A stretch of 9,265 nt of DNA from Paracoccaceae bacterium (GCA_007131465.1 SLQN01000160.1:1-9265); one strand, 5' to 3'; positions 1 through 6,122 are shown, counted from the stretch's first letter. Numbers and translations: made by a program. The notes: a model not told the origin generated them from the letters alone.

Positions 1-454
1 CATGACGCCCGAGACGATGGGCCAGCTGGCCGAATTGCCGCGCATCATCGGCGTGAAGGATGCCACCGGCAAGCTGGAGCGTGTCAGTTTGCAACGCATG
101 ACCTGCGGGCCGGATTTCATTCAGCTTTCGGGCGAGGATGCGACAGCGCCGGGCTTCAATGCACAAGGCGGTGTGGGGTGCATTTCGGTCACGGCCAATG
201 TCGCCCCCCGGCTGTGCGCAGCGTTTCAGGAAGCCACTCTGGCAGGCGATTATGCCCGCGCGCTGGAGTTGCATGACACGTTGATGCCGCTGCATGTGGC
301 AATCTTTGCCGAGCCGGGGCTTGCCGGGGCGAAATATGGGCTCTGGCGTCTGGGCAAATGCAGCGACGAAGTGCGCCTGCCGCTACTGGGGCTGACCGAG
401 CCCGCGCGCGCCGCGATGGATGCCGCAATGCGCCATGCAGGACTGATCAATTAG
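1..454 (+). CDS. dapA: 4-hydroxy-tetrahydrodipicolinate synthase, C-terminal half (5' partial)
   Basis: DapA condenses pyruvate with L-aspartate-4-semialdehyde to give 4-hydroxy-tetrahydrodipicolinate, the first committed step of diaminopimelate/lysine synthesis; it is a cytosolic TIM-barrel aldolase. About 150 residues are visible, roughly half of the usual ~290. The segment IIGVKDATG carries the Schiff-base lysine (residue 19 of the visible part). LSGEDA and [14 protein letters not shown] further on match the conserved GxD and glycine-rich barrel segments of the family, and the helical C-terminal region ([12 protein letters not shown]) is in place up to a TAG stop at 452-454. The ATG at base 2 is an internal methionine: the barrel strands before the catalytic lysine must lie upstream of the window. 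The gene is convergent with the EEP-fold gene at 557. A relative in the DHDPS/N-acetylneuraminate lyase superfamily is possible, but the residues fit DapA best. Confidence 0.92.
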   Translation, partial: MTPETMGQLAELPRIIGVKDATGKLERVSLQRMTCGPDFIQLSGEDATAPGFNAQGGVGCISVTANVAPRLCAAFQEATLAGDYARALELHDTLMPLHVAIFAEPGLAGAKYGLWRLGKCSDEVRLPLLGLTEPARAAMDAAMRHAGLIN

Positions 455-556
455 GGCGCGATTCGCGCAAACCCCGGTTTCCCGCATGGACTTCACCATC
501 GGTCGAAACTCCGGTTCAGGGCCGGAGCGTTGGTCCGCACGACCCCGTCCAGCGCG

Positions 557-1606
557 TCACGGCGGCGTTGCACGAACAAGGCTGCTGCGCGCGATATCCA
601 CCCAGACCGGGCGATGGCGCGCGATGGGCGCGTCTGACGGCCCCAGAAATGCGGCCTCGGCGCTGTCCGGGCGCGGCCAGAAAACACCGGCGTTCTGCAC
701 GCGCAGATTTGTCCCCGGCAGGATGTAACTGACGCGCAGGTTTCCCGGCTCGTCCGGCCAGTGCACAGTGTCCAGCGCATGCGGCCCCAGATGCCCCGCA
801 CTGGCCGGGTCGCTGGCGGCCAGCACTGCGCCTGTGCTGCGGGGCATCGGGTCTTGCAGCGCTGGATGGGCCAGCAAGGTTTGCATGGCACCGTGCATCC
901 CGTCACCATCGAACGGGTCCAGATTGCTGCCGCCGACCACGACAAGGGGCGCAGGGGGCGGGGGCATGTGCAACCTTGCGTCCAGAAAGGCTGTCCAGAA
1001 CGCAGTTTCATCATGGTTGCGCCGCAGGTTGCGCGTCGCATGCCTGCCAAAGACGGGCGGCCCGGCCTGATAGATCAGCAGATGCAGGGTCTGGCCGGGC
1101 GCAATCGTGACCGGGATGTCCCAATGCCCGGTACTGGACAAGCGTTGCAGATCGAGGATTTCCGGGTCGAGTTCCGGCAGCAGAGCGCCGGGCAGGTCGC
1201 GCCACAGGAAGGTCGAGAAATCGCGCGCGCCAGCCACATCGACAGGCCAGCGCGAGAGCAGCGCCAGCGCGCGTTCCCCTGTAAAATGGCCATAGCCCTG
1301 TGTGTCATCAGGCGTGTCATCGCGCCCGTCGCCTGTCATGTCCCGCCCGGTGCGCTGCCCGGCGTTCGAGGGAAAGGCGAAGCCATGCGGCAGGCTGTGG
1401 CCCTGCTCTGCGATCAGCGCGCCAAAGGCGGAAAGCGTCTGCAGCCCCGCGTCATGATCAAGGCCCGACAACACCAGAATATCCGGGGCCAGATGTGCCA
1501 CAAGCGCGGCCTTGGCGCGCGGCAGCGCGTCACCCGCAAGGATATCGCGCAACGCATACCCCGGTCCGCGCGCGCCCAGATCGATACGCCAGAACGCGAT
1601 GCGCAA
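557..1606 (-). CDS. endonuclease/exonuclease/phosphatase (EEP)-fold protein with degenerate active site
   Basis: Recognised as the secreted EEP-fold (PF03372-like) protein common in Rhodobacterales from its framework: DILxGD near residue 21, PDILVLSGLDHD at 41-52, the acidic loop TGDGRDDTPDDTQGYG, FSTFLWRDLPGALLP at 130-144, RRNHDE at 195-200, NLDPFDGDG at 228-236 and RHRPVWVDI at 330-338. Relatives hydrolyse phosphodiester or phosphate-ester bonds with a divalent metal. Here several expected catalytic positions are altered: Trp-Arg instead of Trp-Asn at 6-7, Gln180 where a His precedes PPVF, Gly226 instead of Asp in the GDxN motif, and Ser293 instead of Asp in RVxYILP. Asn228 and His331 remain. 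The given start is TTG with a weak SD. In the same frame upstream, 1607-1681 encodes a hydrophobic ALAIAIGLFLILLAPVTAQ stretch that looks like a signal peptide, but no standard start codon precedes it. The gene lies 44 bases after the membrane-protein gene, probably in one transcript. It could be a pseudoenzyme or a decaying gene. Confidence 0.72.
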   Translation of the reverse strand: MRIAFWRIDLGARGPGYALRDILAGDALPRAKAALVAHLAPDILVLSGLDHDAGLQTLSAFGALIAEQGHSLPHGFAFPSNAGQRTGRDMTGDGRDDTPDDTQGYGHFTGERALALLSRWPVDVAGARDFSTFLWRDLPGALLPELDPEILDLQRLSSTGHWDIPVTIAPGQTLHLLIYQAGPPVFGRHATRNLRRNHDETAFWTAFLDARLHMPPPPAPLVVVGGSNLDPFDGDGMHGAMQTLLAHPALQDPMPRSTGAVLAASDPASAGHLGPHALDTVHWPDEPGNLRVSYILPGTNLRVQNAGVFWPRPDSAEAAFLGPSDAPIARHRPVWVDIARSSLVRATPP

Positions 1607-1650
1607 GCTGTCGTCTTCGGGTGGCTGCGCCGTAACCGGCGCGAGCAGGA

Positions 1651-2499
1651 TCAGGAATAAGCCGATTGCGATGGCAAGGGCACGGCATCCTCGGCTTCGG
1701 CAATGCGCCGGCGCTGCGCACGGATAAGCTGCGCGATTCGATACATCGACGCGCCCCGCATGATAAGGTTGACCGGTATGATGGCCCAGAGCGTCAATCC
1801 CCAGATAAGCGCCAGCGGCGATTCCAATGTCAGGGGCTGCACCAGAAGTGTGGACAAGTGCAGCAAGGCTGGCAGCGAGAATGGCATGATAATCCCTAAC
1901 GCAATGTTAAGCTGGCCATCGCGTTCGAGCCGTTGCACAACATCGACGCCTTTTGTCGGGTCGAAATTCGGCAGGTTCACCCAGACGTTGAAAACAGCAT
2001 TCCTGCGCGGCCAGTAGCCCGTCAGCAATCCGAGCACAAACAGCCCCAGCCCCAGAAGGGACACTATATAGGCCAGCGCGGCACTGATGGCGACATTGGC
2101 CAGATGCGGCCCCGGCAGCCCCTGCGGCAGCGACGCCACGAGGAGCGCGACCGGACTGAAGCTGAAATGCATCAGGTTCCCGAGCGCCAGCGCCAGATGC
2201 GTGAGCAGGCTTGGCGTGTCGGGGTATAGCACGATGTCGCGCTGCAGGACGATCAGTGACAGCACGATGCCAGCCAGAAGCAGGAAGCGCCCACGATTAT
2301 AGGGTTTGGCATCGCGAAACTCGATCAGCCCTGGATAGCGTGCCGAATATTCCGTCACCACCACAACCGCCGCAAGCAGTGCCAGCAGCGTGACACCCTG
2401 TGCAACATCCGGCGAGATGTCGGGCAACAGCAGCCCCGGCGCAAGCACAAGGGATGCGACCAGCAATCCGCGCAAGCAGATCAATGCAAACTGCGTCAT
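1651..2499 (-). CDS. polytopic inner-membrane protein of unknown function
   Basis: A 282-residue protein I can place only as a conserved-looking alphaproteobacterial membrane protein; no enzymatic motif is visible. Hydrophobic segments fall at about 5-25, 34-48, 72-86, 98-125 (weaker), 132-160, 198-220 and 226-246, giving six or seven membrane spans. The longest hydrophilic stretch, about 162-197, sits between two spans and contains NVWVNLPNFDP and an acidic/basic patch (DVVQRLERDG). A basic segment (RAQRRRIAEAED, 260-271) follows the last span and by the positive-inside rule should be cytoplasmic. The start at 2499 is preferred to an ATG-type start 36 codons upstream because an AAGG sits five bases before it and the upstream extension is polar, arginine-rich and unlike a membrane N-terminus. 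The EEP-fold gene follows 44 bases later, suggesting co-transcription and perhaps a shared envelope role, which is inference only. Confidence 0.8.
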   Translation of the reverse strand: MTQFALICLRGLLVASLVLAPGLLLPDISPDVAQGVTLLALLAAVVVVTEYSARYPGLIEFRDAKPYNRGRFLLLAGIVLSLIVLQRDIVLYPDTPSLLTHLALALGNLMHFSFSPVALLVASLPQGLPGPHLANVAISAALAYIVSLLGLGLFVLGLLTGYWPRRNAVFNVWVNLPNFDPTKGVDVVQRLERDGQLNIALGIIMPFSLPALLHLSTLLVQPLTLESPLALIWGLTLWAIIPVNLIMRGASMYRIAQLIRAQRRRIAEAEDAVPLPSQSAYS

Positions 2500-2538
2500 T
2501 GAAACCTTAACCCGATGCCCGGAAAAGCGTCTTTCCGG
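2497..2538 (-). promoter_or_regulatory. hairpin and ribosome binding site ahead of the membrane-protein gene
   Basis: On the minus strand a perfect 7-bp stem, CCGGAAA / TTTCCGG with a six-base loop (2519-2538), stands about 20 bases before the ATG at 2499. It is followed by TTAAGG, an SD-like AAGG five bases before the start. The stem is close enough to influence ribosome access. I see no U-run, so it is not an obvious terminator. The palindromic half sites could alternatively be a protein-binding site. Confidence 0.35.
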
Positions 2539-2764
2539 ATATGTCGGGCGTCCTACTCGATGCCTCGGCCAAAGTGCTCGCCTTTTTTTTGCCACAATGT
2601 TGCCCAAATTCCGTCATCCTTGCAAGCCTGACACAAGGGTGCAGCAGGTCTGTGGCGTTTTCGAGATCAGACTGTCGCGTTTTTGCATCAAATATGTGTG
2701 GAAAAGGCGGCATCCTTGTGAAATGCCGCCCCGAAGTGCCTGATTTTCAGTGTAATACCCGCGA
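2500..2764. other. intergenic region between leuD and the membrane-protein gene
   Basis: This 265-base stretch contains no convincing gene. The short open frames crossing it lack ribosome binding sites and family resemblance. Read on the minus strand it holds, in order, an inverted repeat over the leuD stop, the leuD terminator at 2702-2730, a run of eight A (T on the plus strand, 2583-2590) and the hairpin plus ribosome binding site of the next gene. It is visibly more AT-rich than the flanking genes. The downstream promoter should lie between about 2540 and 2700, but I could not pick a -35/-10 pair I trust. Confidence 0.6.
2702..2730 (-). terminator. Rho-independent terminator of leuCD
   Basis: On the minus strand GGCGGCAT and ATGCCGCC form a perfect 8-bp, GC-rich stem around a nine-base loop (loop 2714-2722), immediately followed by UUUU (2705-2702). 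It begins 35 bases after the leuD stop codon at 2765-2767. This is the clearest intrinsic terminator in the window and marks the end of the leuC-leuD transcript. Confidence 0.82.
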
Positions 2765-2770
2765 TTACAC
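2750..2770. repeat. perfect inverted repeat overlapping the leuD stop codon
   Basis: GTGTAAT (2750-2756) and ATTACAC (2764-2770) are exact reverse complements separated by seven bases. The right arm contains the leuD stop (TAA on the minus strand, 2767-2765). It could form a hairpin in the 3' end of the leuD message just ahead of the terminator, or act as a dyad binding site. No function can be assigned from sequence. Confidence 0.5.
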
Positions 2771-3370
2771 CCAGGGACGGGCCTCGGCCGCCTTGGCCTC
2801 AAAAGAGTCAATTCTATCGACTTTTTCAAGTGTCAGCCCGATATCGTCGAGACCGTTGAGCAGACAGTGCTTCTTGAACGGGTCGAGGTCGAAGGGAAAT
2901 ACCTGCCCGTCAGTGCTGGTCACGGTCTGTGATTCGAGGTCGATCGCGATGCGCGCATTCGCGCCCTTGCGGGCATCTTCCATCAGGTGATCCACCTGAT
3001 CGCGCGGCAGCACGATGGGCAGCATGCCGTTCTTGAAGCAGTTGTTGTAGAAGATATCGGCAAAACTGGTCGAGATGACGACGCGGATGCCGAAATCGGC
3101 CAGCGCCCAGGGCGCGTGTTCGCGCGACGACCCGCAGCCGAAATTGTCGCCGGCGACAAGGATCTGAGCATCGCGGTAGGCGGGTTGATTGAGGACGAAA
3201 TCGGGGATTTCCCTGCCGTCGGGATCAAACCGCATCTCGTCAAACAGGTTCTTGCCCAGTCCAGTGCGCTGGATGGTTTTCAGGAACTGTTTGGGGATGA
3301 TCATGTCGGTGTCGATATTGACCAACGGCATGGGGGCCGCGATGCCGGTCAGGGTGGTGAATTTGTCCAT
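2765..3370 (-). CDS. leuD: 3-isopropylmalate dehydratase small subunit
   Basis: LeuD pairs with LeuC to form isopropylmalate isomerase, which converts 2-isopropylmalate to 3-isopropylmalate in cytosolic leucine synthesis. The 201-residue length is normal for the proteobacterial small subunit. Diagnostic segments are [13 protein letters not shown] (18-30), the swivelling-domain signature [17 protein letters not shown] (74-90), [18 protein letters not shown] (102-119) and a C-terminal [16 protein letters not shown]. The start at 3370 is chosen because AGGAG (3377-3381) lies six bases upstream and the protein then begins with the family-typical [13 protein letters not shown]. An in-frame ATG 20 codons earlier would add a Pro/Gly-rich tail with no homologue-like features. 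The gene follows leuC with a 67-base gap in the same transcript and ends at the terminator at 2702-2730. leuB is not next to it in this window. Confidence 0.97.
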   Translation of the reverse strand: MDKFTTLTGIAAPMPLVNIDTDMIIPKQFLKTIQRTGLGKNLFDEMRFDPDGREIPDFVLNQPAYRDAQILVAGDNFGCGSSREHAPWALADFGIRVVISTSFADIFYNNCFKNGMLPIVLPRDQVDHLMEDARKGANARIAIDLESQTVTSTDGQVFPFDLDPFKKHCLLNGLDDIGLTLEKVDRIDSFEAKAAEARPWV

Positions 3371-3376
3371 TGCTGT

Positions 3377-3381
3377 CTCCT
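3377..3381 (-). promoter_or_regulatory. Shine-Dalgarno site deciding the leuD start
   Basis: On the minus strand AGGAG lies six bases before the ATG at 3370. No comparable purine run precedes the alternative in-frame ATG at 3430, so this site fixes the leuD N-terminus. Confidence 0.8.
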
Positions 3382-3392
3382 GTCCGGGAGCG

Positions 3393-3416
3393 CCTGGGCG
3401 TTGCCCGGGTCCCGGG
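3393..3416. repeat. GC-rich stem-loop and duplicated CCCGGG between leuC and leuD
   Basis: In the leuC-leuD spacer, CCTGGGC (3393-3399) and GCCCGGG (3403-3409) can pair around a three-base loop. On the plus strand all seven pairs form with one G-U; in the minus-strand message the same position is a C/A mismatch. A second CCCGGG (3411-3416) follows after one base. The structure may stabilise or attenuate the intercistronic message, but it could be chance in GC-rich DNA. Confidence 0.3.
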
Positions 3417-3437
3417 GATATGTTGTCCAAGATGAAA

Positions 3438-4850
3438 TCAGGCGGGTTGCGTCATCATCTCGCGCACATCCGTCAACCGGCCCGTAATGGCAGCGGCGGC
3501 GGCCATGGCGGGCGACATCAGATGCGTGCGGCCGCCCCGGCCCTGGCGGCCCTCGAAATTGCGGTTCGAGGTTGCGGCGCAACGCTCGCCCGGTGACAAC
3601 TGGTCGGGGTTCATCGCAAGGCACATCGAACACCCCGCAAGCCGCCATTCGAAACCTGCATCAAGGAAGATCTGGGCGAGCCCTTCCTCCTCGGCCTGCG
3701 CCCGCACAAGCCCAGAGCCGGGCACGACCATCGCGCGCAACCCGTCCTTGACCTTGTGCCCTTTCAGAATGGCAGCGGCGGCGCGCAGGTCCTCGATCCG
3801 GCCATTGGTGCAGGACCCGATGAAGACCGTGTCAATCGCGATATCGGTCAGTTTCTGACCCGCTTCCAGCCCCATATATTCCAGCGCGCGGCGCGCGGCA
3901 TCGACCTTGCCACCGCTGAAGCTGGCGGGATCGGGCACGCTTGCCGTGATCGGCAGCACGTCTTCGGGGCTTGTGCCCCAGGTCACGACGGGCGCGATAT
4001 CTTCGGCGCGGAGCGTCAGGACCTTGTCCCACTGTGCGTCCTCGTCAGATTTCAGGGTCTTCCACCAGGCCAGGGCCGCGTCCCATTGCGCACCCTTGGG
4101 GGCATGCGGGCGTCCCTTCACATAGGCGAAGGTCTTCTCGTCGGGGGCGATCAGACCCGCGCGTGCGCCGCCCTCGATGGCCATGTTGCAAATTGTCATG
4201 CGCCCCTCCATCGACAATTCCTCGATGGCCTGCCCGCAATATTCGATCACATAACCTGTGCCGCCTGCCGTGCCTGTCGCGCCGATGACGGACAGGGTGA
4301 TGTCCTTGGCCGTGACACCGGGGGGCAGCGATCCCGTGATCTCGACCTTCATGTTCTTGGATTTCTGCTGGATCAGGGTCTGGGTGGCCAGCACATGTTC
4401 GACCTCGGACGTGCCGATGCCATGCGCCAGCGCGCCGAACGCACCATGCGTGGCCGTGTGGCTGTCGCCGCACACGACCGTCATGCCCGGCAGCGTCCAG
4501 CCCTGTTCAGGGCCGACGATATGCACGATGCCCTGGCGGATATCGTTGACGGGGTAGTAATGCACCCCGAATTCGCGGGCATTGCGATCCAGCGCCTCGA
4601 CCTGGATACGCGATTCGGGGTTCTTGATCCCCTGTTCACGGTCGGGTGTGGTGGGGACATTGTGATCGGGCACGGCGATCGTCTTTTCGGGCGCGCGCAG
4701 CTTGCGACCGCTCAGGCGCAGCCCTTCAAAGGCCTGCGGGCTGGTGACTTCATGCACCAGATGGCGGTCGATATACAGAAGGCAGGTTCCGTCAGAATCT
4801 TCGTGGACGAGATGGGCGTCCCAGATCTTGTCATAGAGGGTTTTTGGCAT
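3438..4850 (-). CDS. leuC: 3-isopropylmalate dehydratase large subunit
   Basis: LeuC is the aconitase-family, [4Fe-4S]-carrying subunit of isopropylmalate isomerase (2-isopropylmalate to 3-isopropylmalate, leucine pathway, cytosol). The 470 residues match the usual length of about 470. The N-terminus [35 protein letters not shown] (127-146) and the three cluster cysteines are all present: Cys347 in [14 protein letters not shown], and Cys407 and Cys410 in [32 protein letters not shown] near the C-terminus is also canonical. The ATG at 4850 gives the standard N-terminus. Its ribosome binding site is poor: the message reads CCCUCCC directly before AUG, with only a distant AAGAG. leuD follows after 67 bases. 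Its promoter lies in the 4851-5208 divergent region; the best minus-strand match I see is weak (TTGCCT at 5047-5042, TATTCA at 5024-5019, 17-base spacer). Confidence 0.98.
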   Translation of the reverse strand: MPKTLYDKIWDAHLVHEDSDGTCLLYIDRHLVHEVTSPQAFEGLRLSGRKLRAPEKTIAVPDHNVPTTPDREQGIKNPESRIQVEALDRNAREFGVHYYPVNDIRQGIVHIVGPEQGWTLPGMTVVCGDSHTATHGAFGALAHGIGTSEVEHVLATQTLIQQKSKNMKVEITGSLPPGVTAKDITLSVIGATGTAGGTGYVIEYCGQAIEELSMEGRMTICNMAIEGGARAGLIAPDEKTFAYVKGRPHAPKGAQWDAALAWWKTLKSDEDAQWDKVLTLRAEDIAPVVTWGTSPEDVLPITASVPDPASFSGGKVDAARRALEYMGLEAGQKLTDIAIDTVFIGSCTNGRIEDLRAAAAILKGHKVKDGLRAMVVPGSGLVRAQAEEEGLAQIFLDAGFEWRLAGCSMCLAMNPDQLSPGERCAATSNRNFEGRQGRGGRTHLMSPAMAAAAAITGRLTDVREMMTQPA

Positions 4851-4895
4851 GGGAGGGACTCTTGCGATAGAGGGAGGGCTGGCATGGGTGAACGC

Positions 4896-4911
4896 GGCCC
4901 CGTCCGGGGCC
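4896..4911. repeat. GC-only hairpin in the leuC leader
   Basis: GGCCCC (4896-4901) and GGGGCC (4906-4911) are perfect complements around a four-base loop. In the leuC direction the hairpin begins 11 bases after the stop of the small ORF at 4922-5011 and ends 45 bases before the leuC ATG. No U-run follows, so it is not a standard terminator. Its placement between a small ORF and an amino-acid gene resembles an attenuator, but no competing antiterminator pairing is obvious. Confidence 0.4.
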
Positions 4912-4921
4912 TTGGGGCGGA

Positions 4922-5011
4922 TCAGCGCAGTCGTGCCAGCACGGACCGGGCGTCACGCTCGAAGCGCTGCGGCAGACGCGCATGGTCGGTCATGTCAAAA
5001 AAGCGTATCAT
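4922..5011 (-). CDS. possible small ORF / leader peptide upstream of leuC
   Basis: A 29-codon frame begins with ATG at 5011 and ends with TGA at 4922-4924, 71 bases before leuC and in the same direction. The peptide begins [17 protein letters not shown] and ends SVLARLR, with seven arginines and three leucines (all CTG); a second ATG is at codon 7. There is no good SD (AAGGG about 12 bases upstream). Leucine codons are not clustered as in classical leu leader peptides, so attenuation by leucine supply is not well supported. It could be a chance frame. Confidence 0.22.
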   Translation of the reverse strand: MIRFFDMTDHARLPQRFERDARSVLARLR

Positions 5012-5117
5012 GGCAGGGTGAATACGCCCTTATCGCCTGCAAGGCAACGGTCGAGAGCGCTCACCACGGGTGCAAGCGGATTTTCGACGATTCCGGCGCT
5101 CTTGCCCGCAGCGCCGA

Positions 5118-5146
5118 TTGAGAATCCCCGGATGCAGTGTTATATT
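5118..5146 (+). promoter_or_regulatory. sigma70-type promoter of rsfS-rlmH
   Basis: TTGAGA (5118-5123, five of six matches to TTGACA) and TATATT (5141-5146, five of six to TATAAT) are separated by exactly 17 bases. Transcription would start near 5153, about 15 bases before a strong SD (5168-5174). This is the best-matching housekeeping promoter in the window. Confidence 0.65.
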
Positions 5147-5167
5147 GGACCTGACATCAGCCAATCA

Positions 5168-5174
5168 GGGAGGA
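5168..5174 (+). promoter_or_regulatory. strong SD upstream of rsfS, spaced for a CTG start
   Basis: GGGAGGA is a near-perfect anti-16S match. It lies seven bases before an in-frame CTG (5182) but 34 bases before the ATG at 5209, which itself has no SD. The frame is open between the two. Confidence 0.55.
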
Positions 5175-5208
5175 CAGGTCTCTGTCTTACATCGAATCGA
5201 CCGCAATC

Positions 5209-5583
5209 ATGGCCCCCCCGGACGCAAGAGCCGCAAAGCCGATCAGCAGTGATGCCATCCTGGAGTTGGTCATGACCTCGCTCGATGATGACAAGGCCGA
5301 AGACATCACGTCCATCGACCTGCGGGGCAAATCCGCGATGGCCGATCACATGATCATCTGTTCGGGGCGTTCGACCCGGCAGGTGTCCGCGATTGCCCAG
5401 AAATTGCTGGACCGCCTGAAAGAGGTGTTTCGCCTGTCGGCACGGTCCGAAGGCAAGGAAGTGGGCGACTGGGTGCTGATCGATACAGGCGATGTGGTGG
5501 TTCATATCTTCCGCCCGGAAGTGCGCGAATTCTACCAGCTTGAAAAAATGTGGCAGGATGCGGGCGGCAAGCCTGTCGCCTGA
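5209..5583 (+). CDS. rsfS: ribosome silencing factor RsfS (YbeB/Iojap family)
   Basis: RsfS binds ribosomal protein uL14 on the 50S subunit and blocks joining with 30S, lowering translation in starvation or stationary phase. The 124 residues carry the whole Iojap domain: DDKAEDITSIDLRGKSAMAD (27-46), HMIICSGRSTRQVSAIAQKL (47-66), SEGKEVGDWVLIDTGDVVVH (80-99) and the C-terminal IFRPEVREFYQLEKMW (100-115). The ATG at 5209 is used here as the conventional start, but it has no SD. An in-frame CTG at 5182 lies seven bases after GGGAGGA and would add nine residues, giving 133. The domain starts around residue 14, so either start leaves it intact. The stop overlaps the rlmH start (TGATG), implying translational coupling. 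Transcription most likely comes from the promoter at 5118-5146. Confidence 0.95.
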   Translation: MAPPDARAAKPISSDAILELVMTSLDDDKAEDITSIDLRGKSAMADHMIICSGRSTRQVSAIAQKLLDRLKEVFRLSARSEGKEVGDWVLIDTGDVVVHIFRPEVREFYQLEKMWQDAGGKPVA

Positions 5584-6053
5584 TGCGCCTGCATGTCTGC
5601 GCCATTGGCCGGATTCGCACCGGGCCGGAACGCGCTTTGATTTCCGACTACCTGACCCGGTTTGATCGCACAGGGCGCAGCCTGTCGCTGGGGCCGTGCC
5701 TGGAACACGAGGTGGATGACCGCAAGGCGAGCACACCCGCCGCACAGGCCGCACTGTTGCAGCGCGCCCTGCCCGAGGGGGCGCATGTCGTGGTGCTGGA
5801 CGAACGCGGCGAGATGCGCACATCGCCAGATCTGGCGCGGATGATGGCATCGCTGCGCGATGGGGGCACTGCCGATCTGGCCTTCGTCATCGGGGGGGCG
5901 GATGGGCTGGACCCGGATTTCCGGGCGCAAGCGCAGTCGCTTCTGTCTTTCGGGCCGATGGTCTGGCCGCATGCGCTGGCGCGCGTCATGCTGAGCGAGC
6001 AGATCTACCGCGCTGCGACAATTCTGGCCGGAGGCCCCTATCATCGGGCCTGA
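5583..6053 (+). CDS. rlmH: 23S rRNA (pseudouridine1915-N3)-methyltransferase
   Basis: RlmH is the SPOUT-fold, SAM-dependent methyltransferase that methylates pseudouridine 1915 in helix 69 of 23S rRNA, acting on assembled 70S ribosomes. The 156 residues equal the usual length. Seen in order: MRLHVCAIGRIRTGPE at the N-terminus, VVVLDERGE (69-77), FVIGGADGLD (101-110, the SAM-binding trefoil-knot loop) and the C-terminal signature WPHALARVMLSEQIYRAA followed by GGPYHRA (150-156). The ATG at 5583 overlaps the rsfS stop in TGATG; an ATG 11 codons upstream lies inside rsfS and gives an atypical N-terminus. A pairing of rsfS with rlmH is widespread in bacteria. The gene ends convergent with the LysR gene, with a long hairpin in between at 6123-6155. 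Confidence 0.97.
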   Translation: MRLHVCAIGRIRTGPERALISDYLTRFDRTGRSLSLGPCLEHEVDDRKASTPAAQAALLQRALPEGAHVVVLDERGEMRTSPDLARMMASLRDGGTADLAFVIGGADGLDPDFRAQAQSLLSFGPMVWPHALARVMLSEQIYRAATILAGGPYHRA

Positions 6054-6122
6054 CCTGCTGCTGTGCAGGCGTTCAGACGGCTGCAAATACCGCCAATGCA
6101 AGAGGTTGGCCCAAGGCATGGG

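Larger units (their letters stand above)
4851..5208. other. divergent intergenic region between leuC and rsfS
   Basis: A 358-base region without a recognised gene. It holds the leader of leuC on the minus strand (duplicated CCCUCCC, a GC hairpin at 4896-4911, a possible 29-codon ORF at 4922-5011) and, on the plus strand, the promoter and ribosome binding site of rsfS. A plus-strand 45-codon Arg-rich frame at 4884-5021 overlaps the minus-strand ORF; at most one of these is likely to be real. I found no tRNA cloverleaf and no riboswitch consensus that I recognise. Confidence 0.55.

Noticed and set aside
455..556. Inverted repeats after dapA (GCGCG-ATT-CGCGC at 456-468 and AAACCCCGGTTT at 469-480) as a terminator
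   Set aside because: Stems are short with loops of three and two to four bases, and there is no U-run; too weak to annotate, though a transcript end between these convergent genes is expected.
761..1660. 299-codon plus-strand frame opposite the EEP-fold gene
   Set aside because: The minus-strand frame shows family motifs from end to end, whereas the plus-strand product has none; it is a typical GC-rich antisense frame.
2583..2590. T8 run as a plus-strand terminator tail
   Set aside because: No stable GC hairpin precedes it on the plus strand and no plus-strand gene ends nearby.
2507..2713. 68-codon minus-strand frame in the leuD downstream gap
   Set aside because: It overlaps the terminator, has no clear SD, and its product shows no coding character.
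3756..5021. 421-codon open frame on the plus strand opposite leuC
   Set aside because: It is the mirror of a high-GC3 gene; leuC on the other strand is unmistakable over its full length, and the plus-strand product resembles nothing and has no ribosome binding site at its start.
4884..5021. 45-residue Arg-rich plus-strand ORF with a good SD (AGGGAGGG five bases before ATG)
   Set aside because: It has no family resemblance, and the same repeats sit next to the leuC start on the opposite strand. Kept only as a point in the leuC-leader finding.
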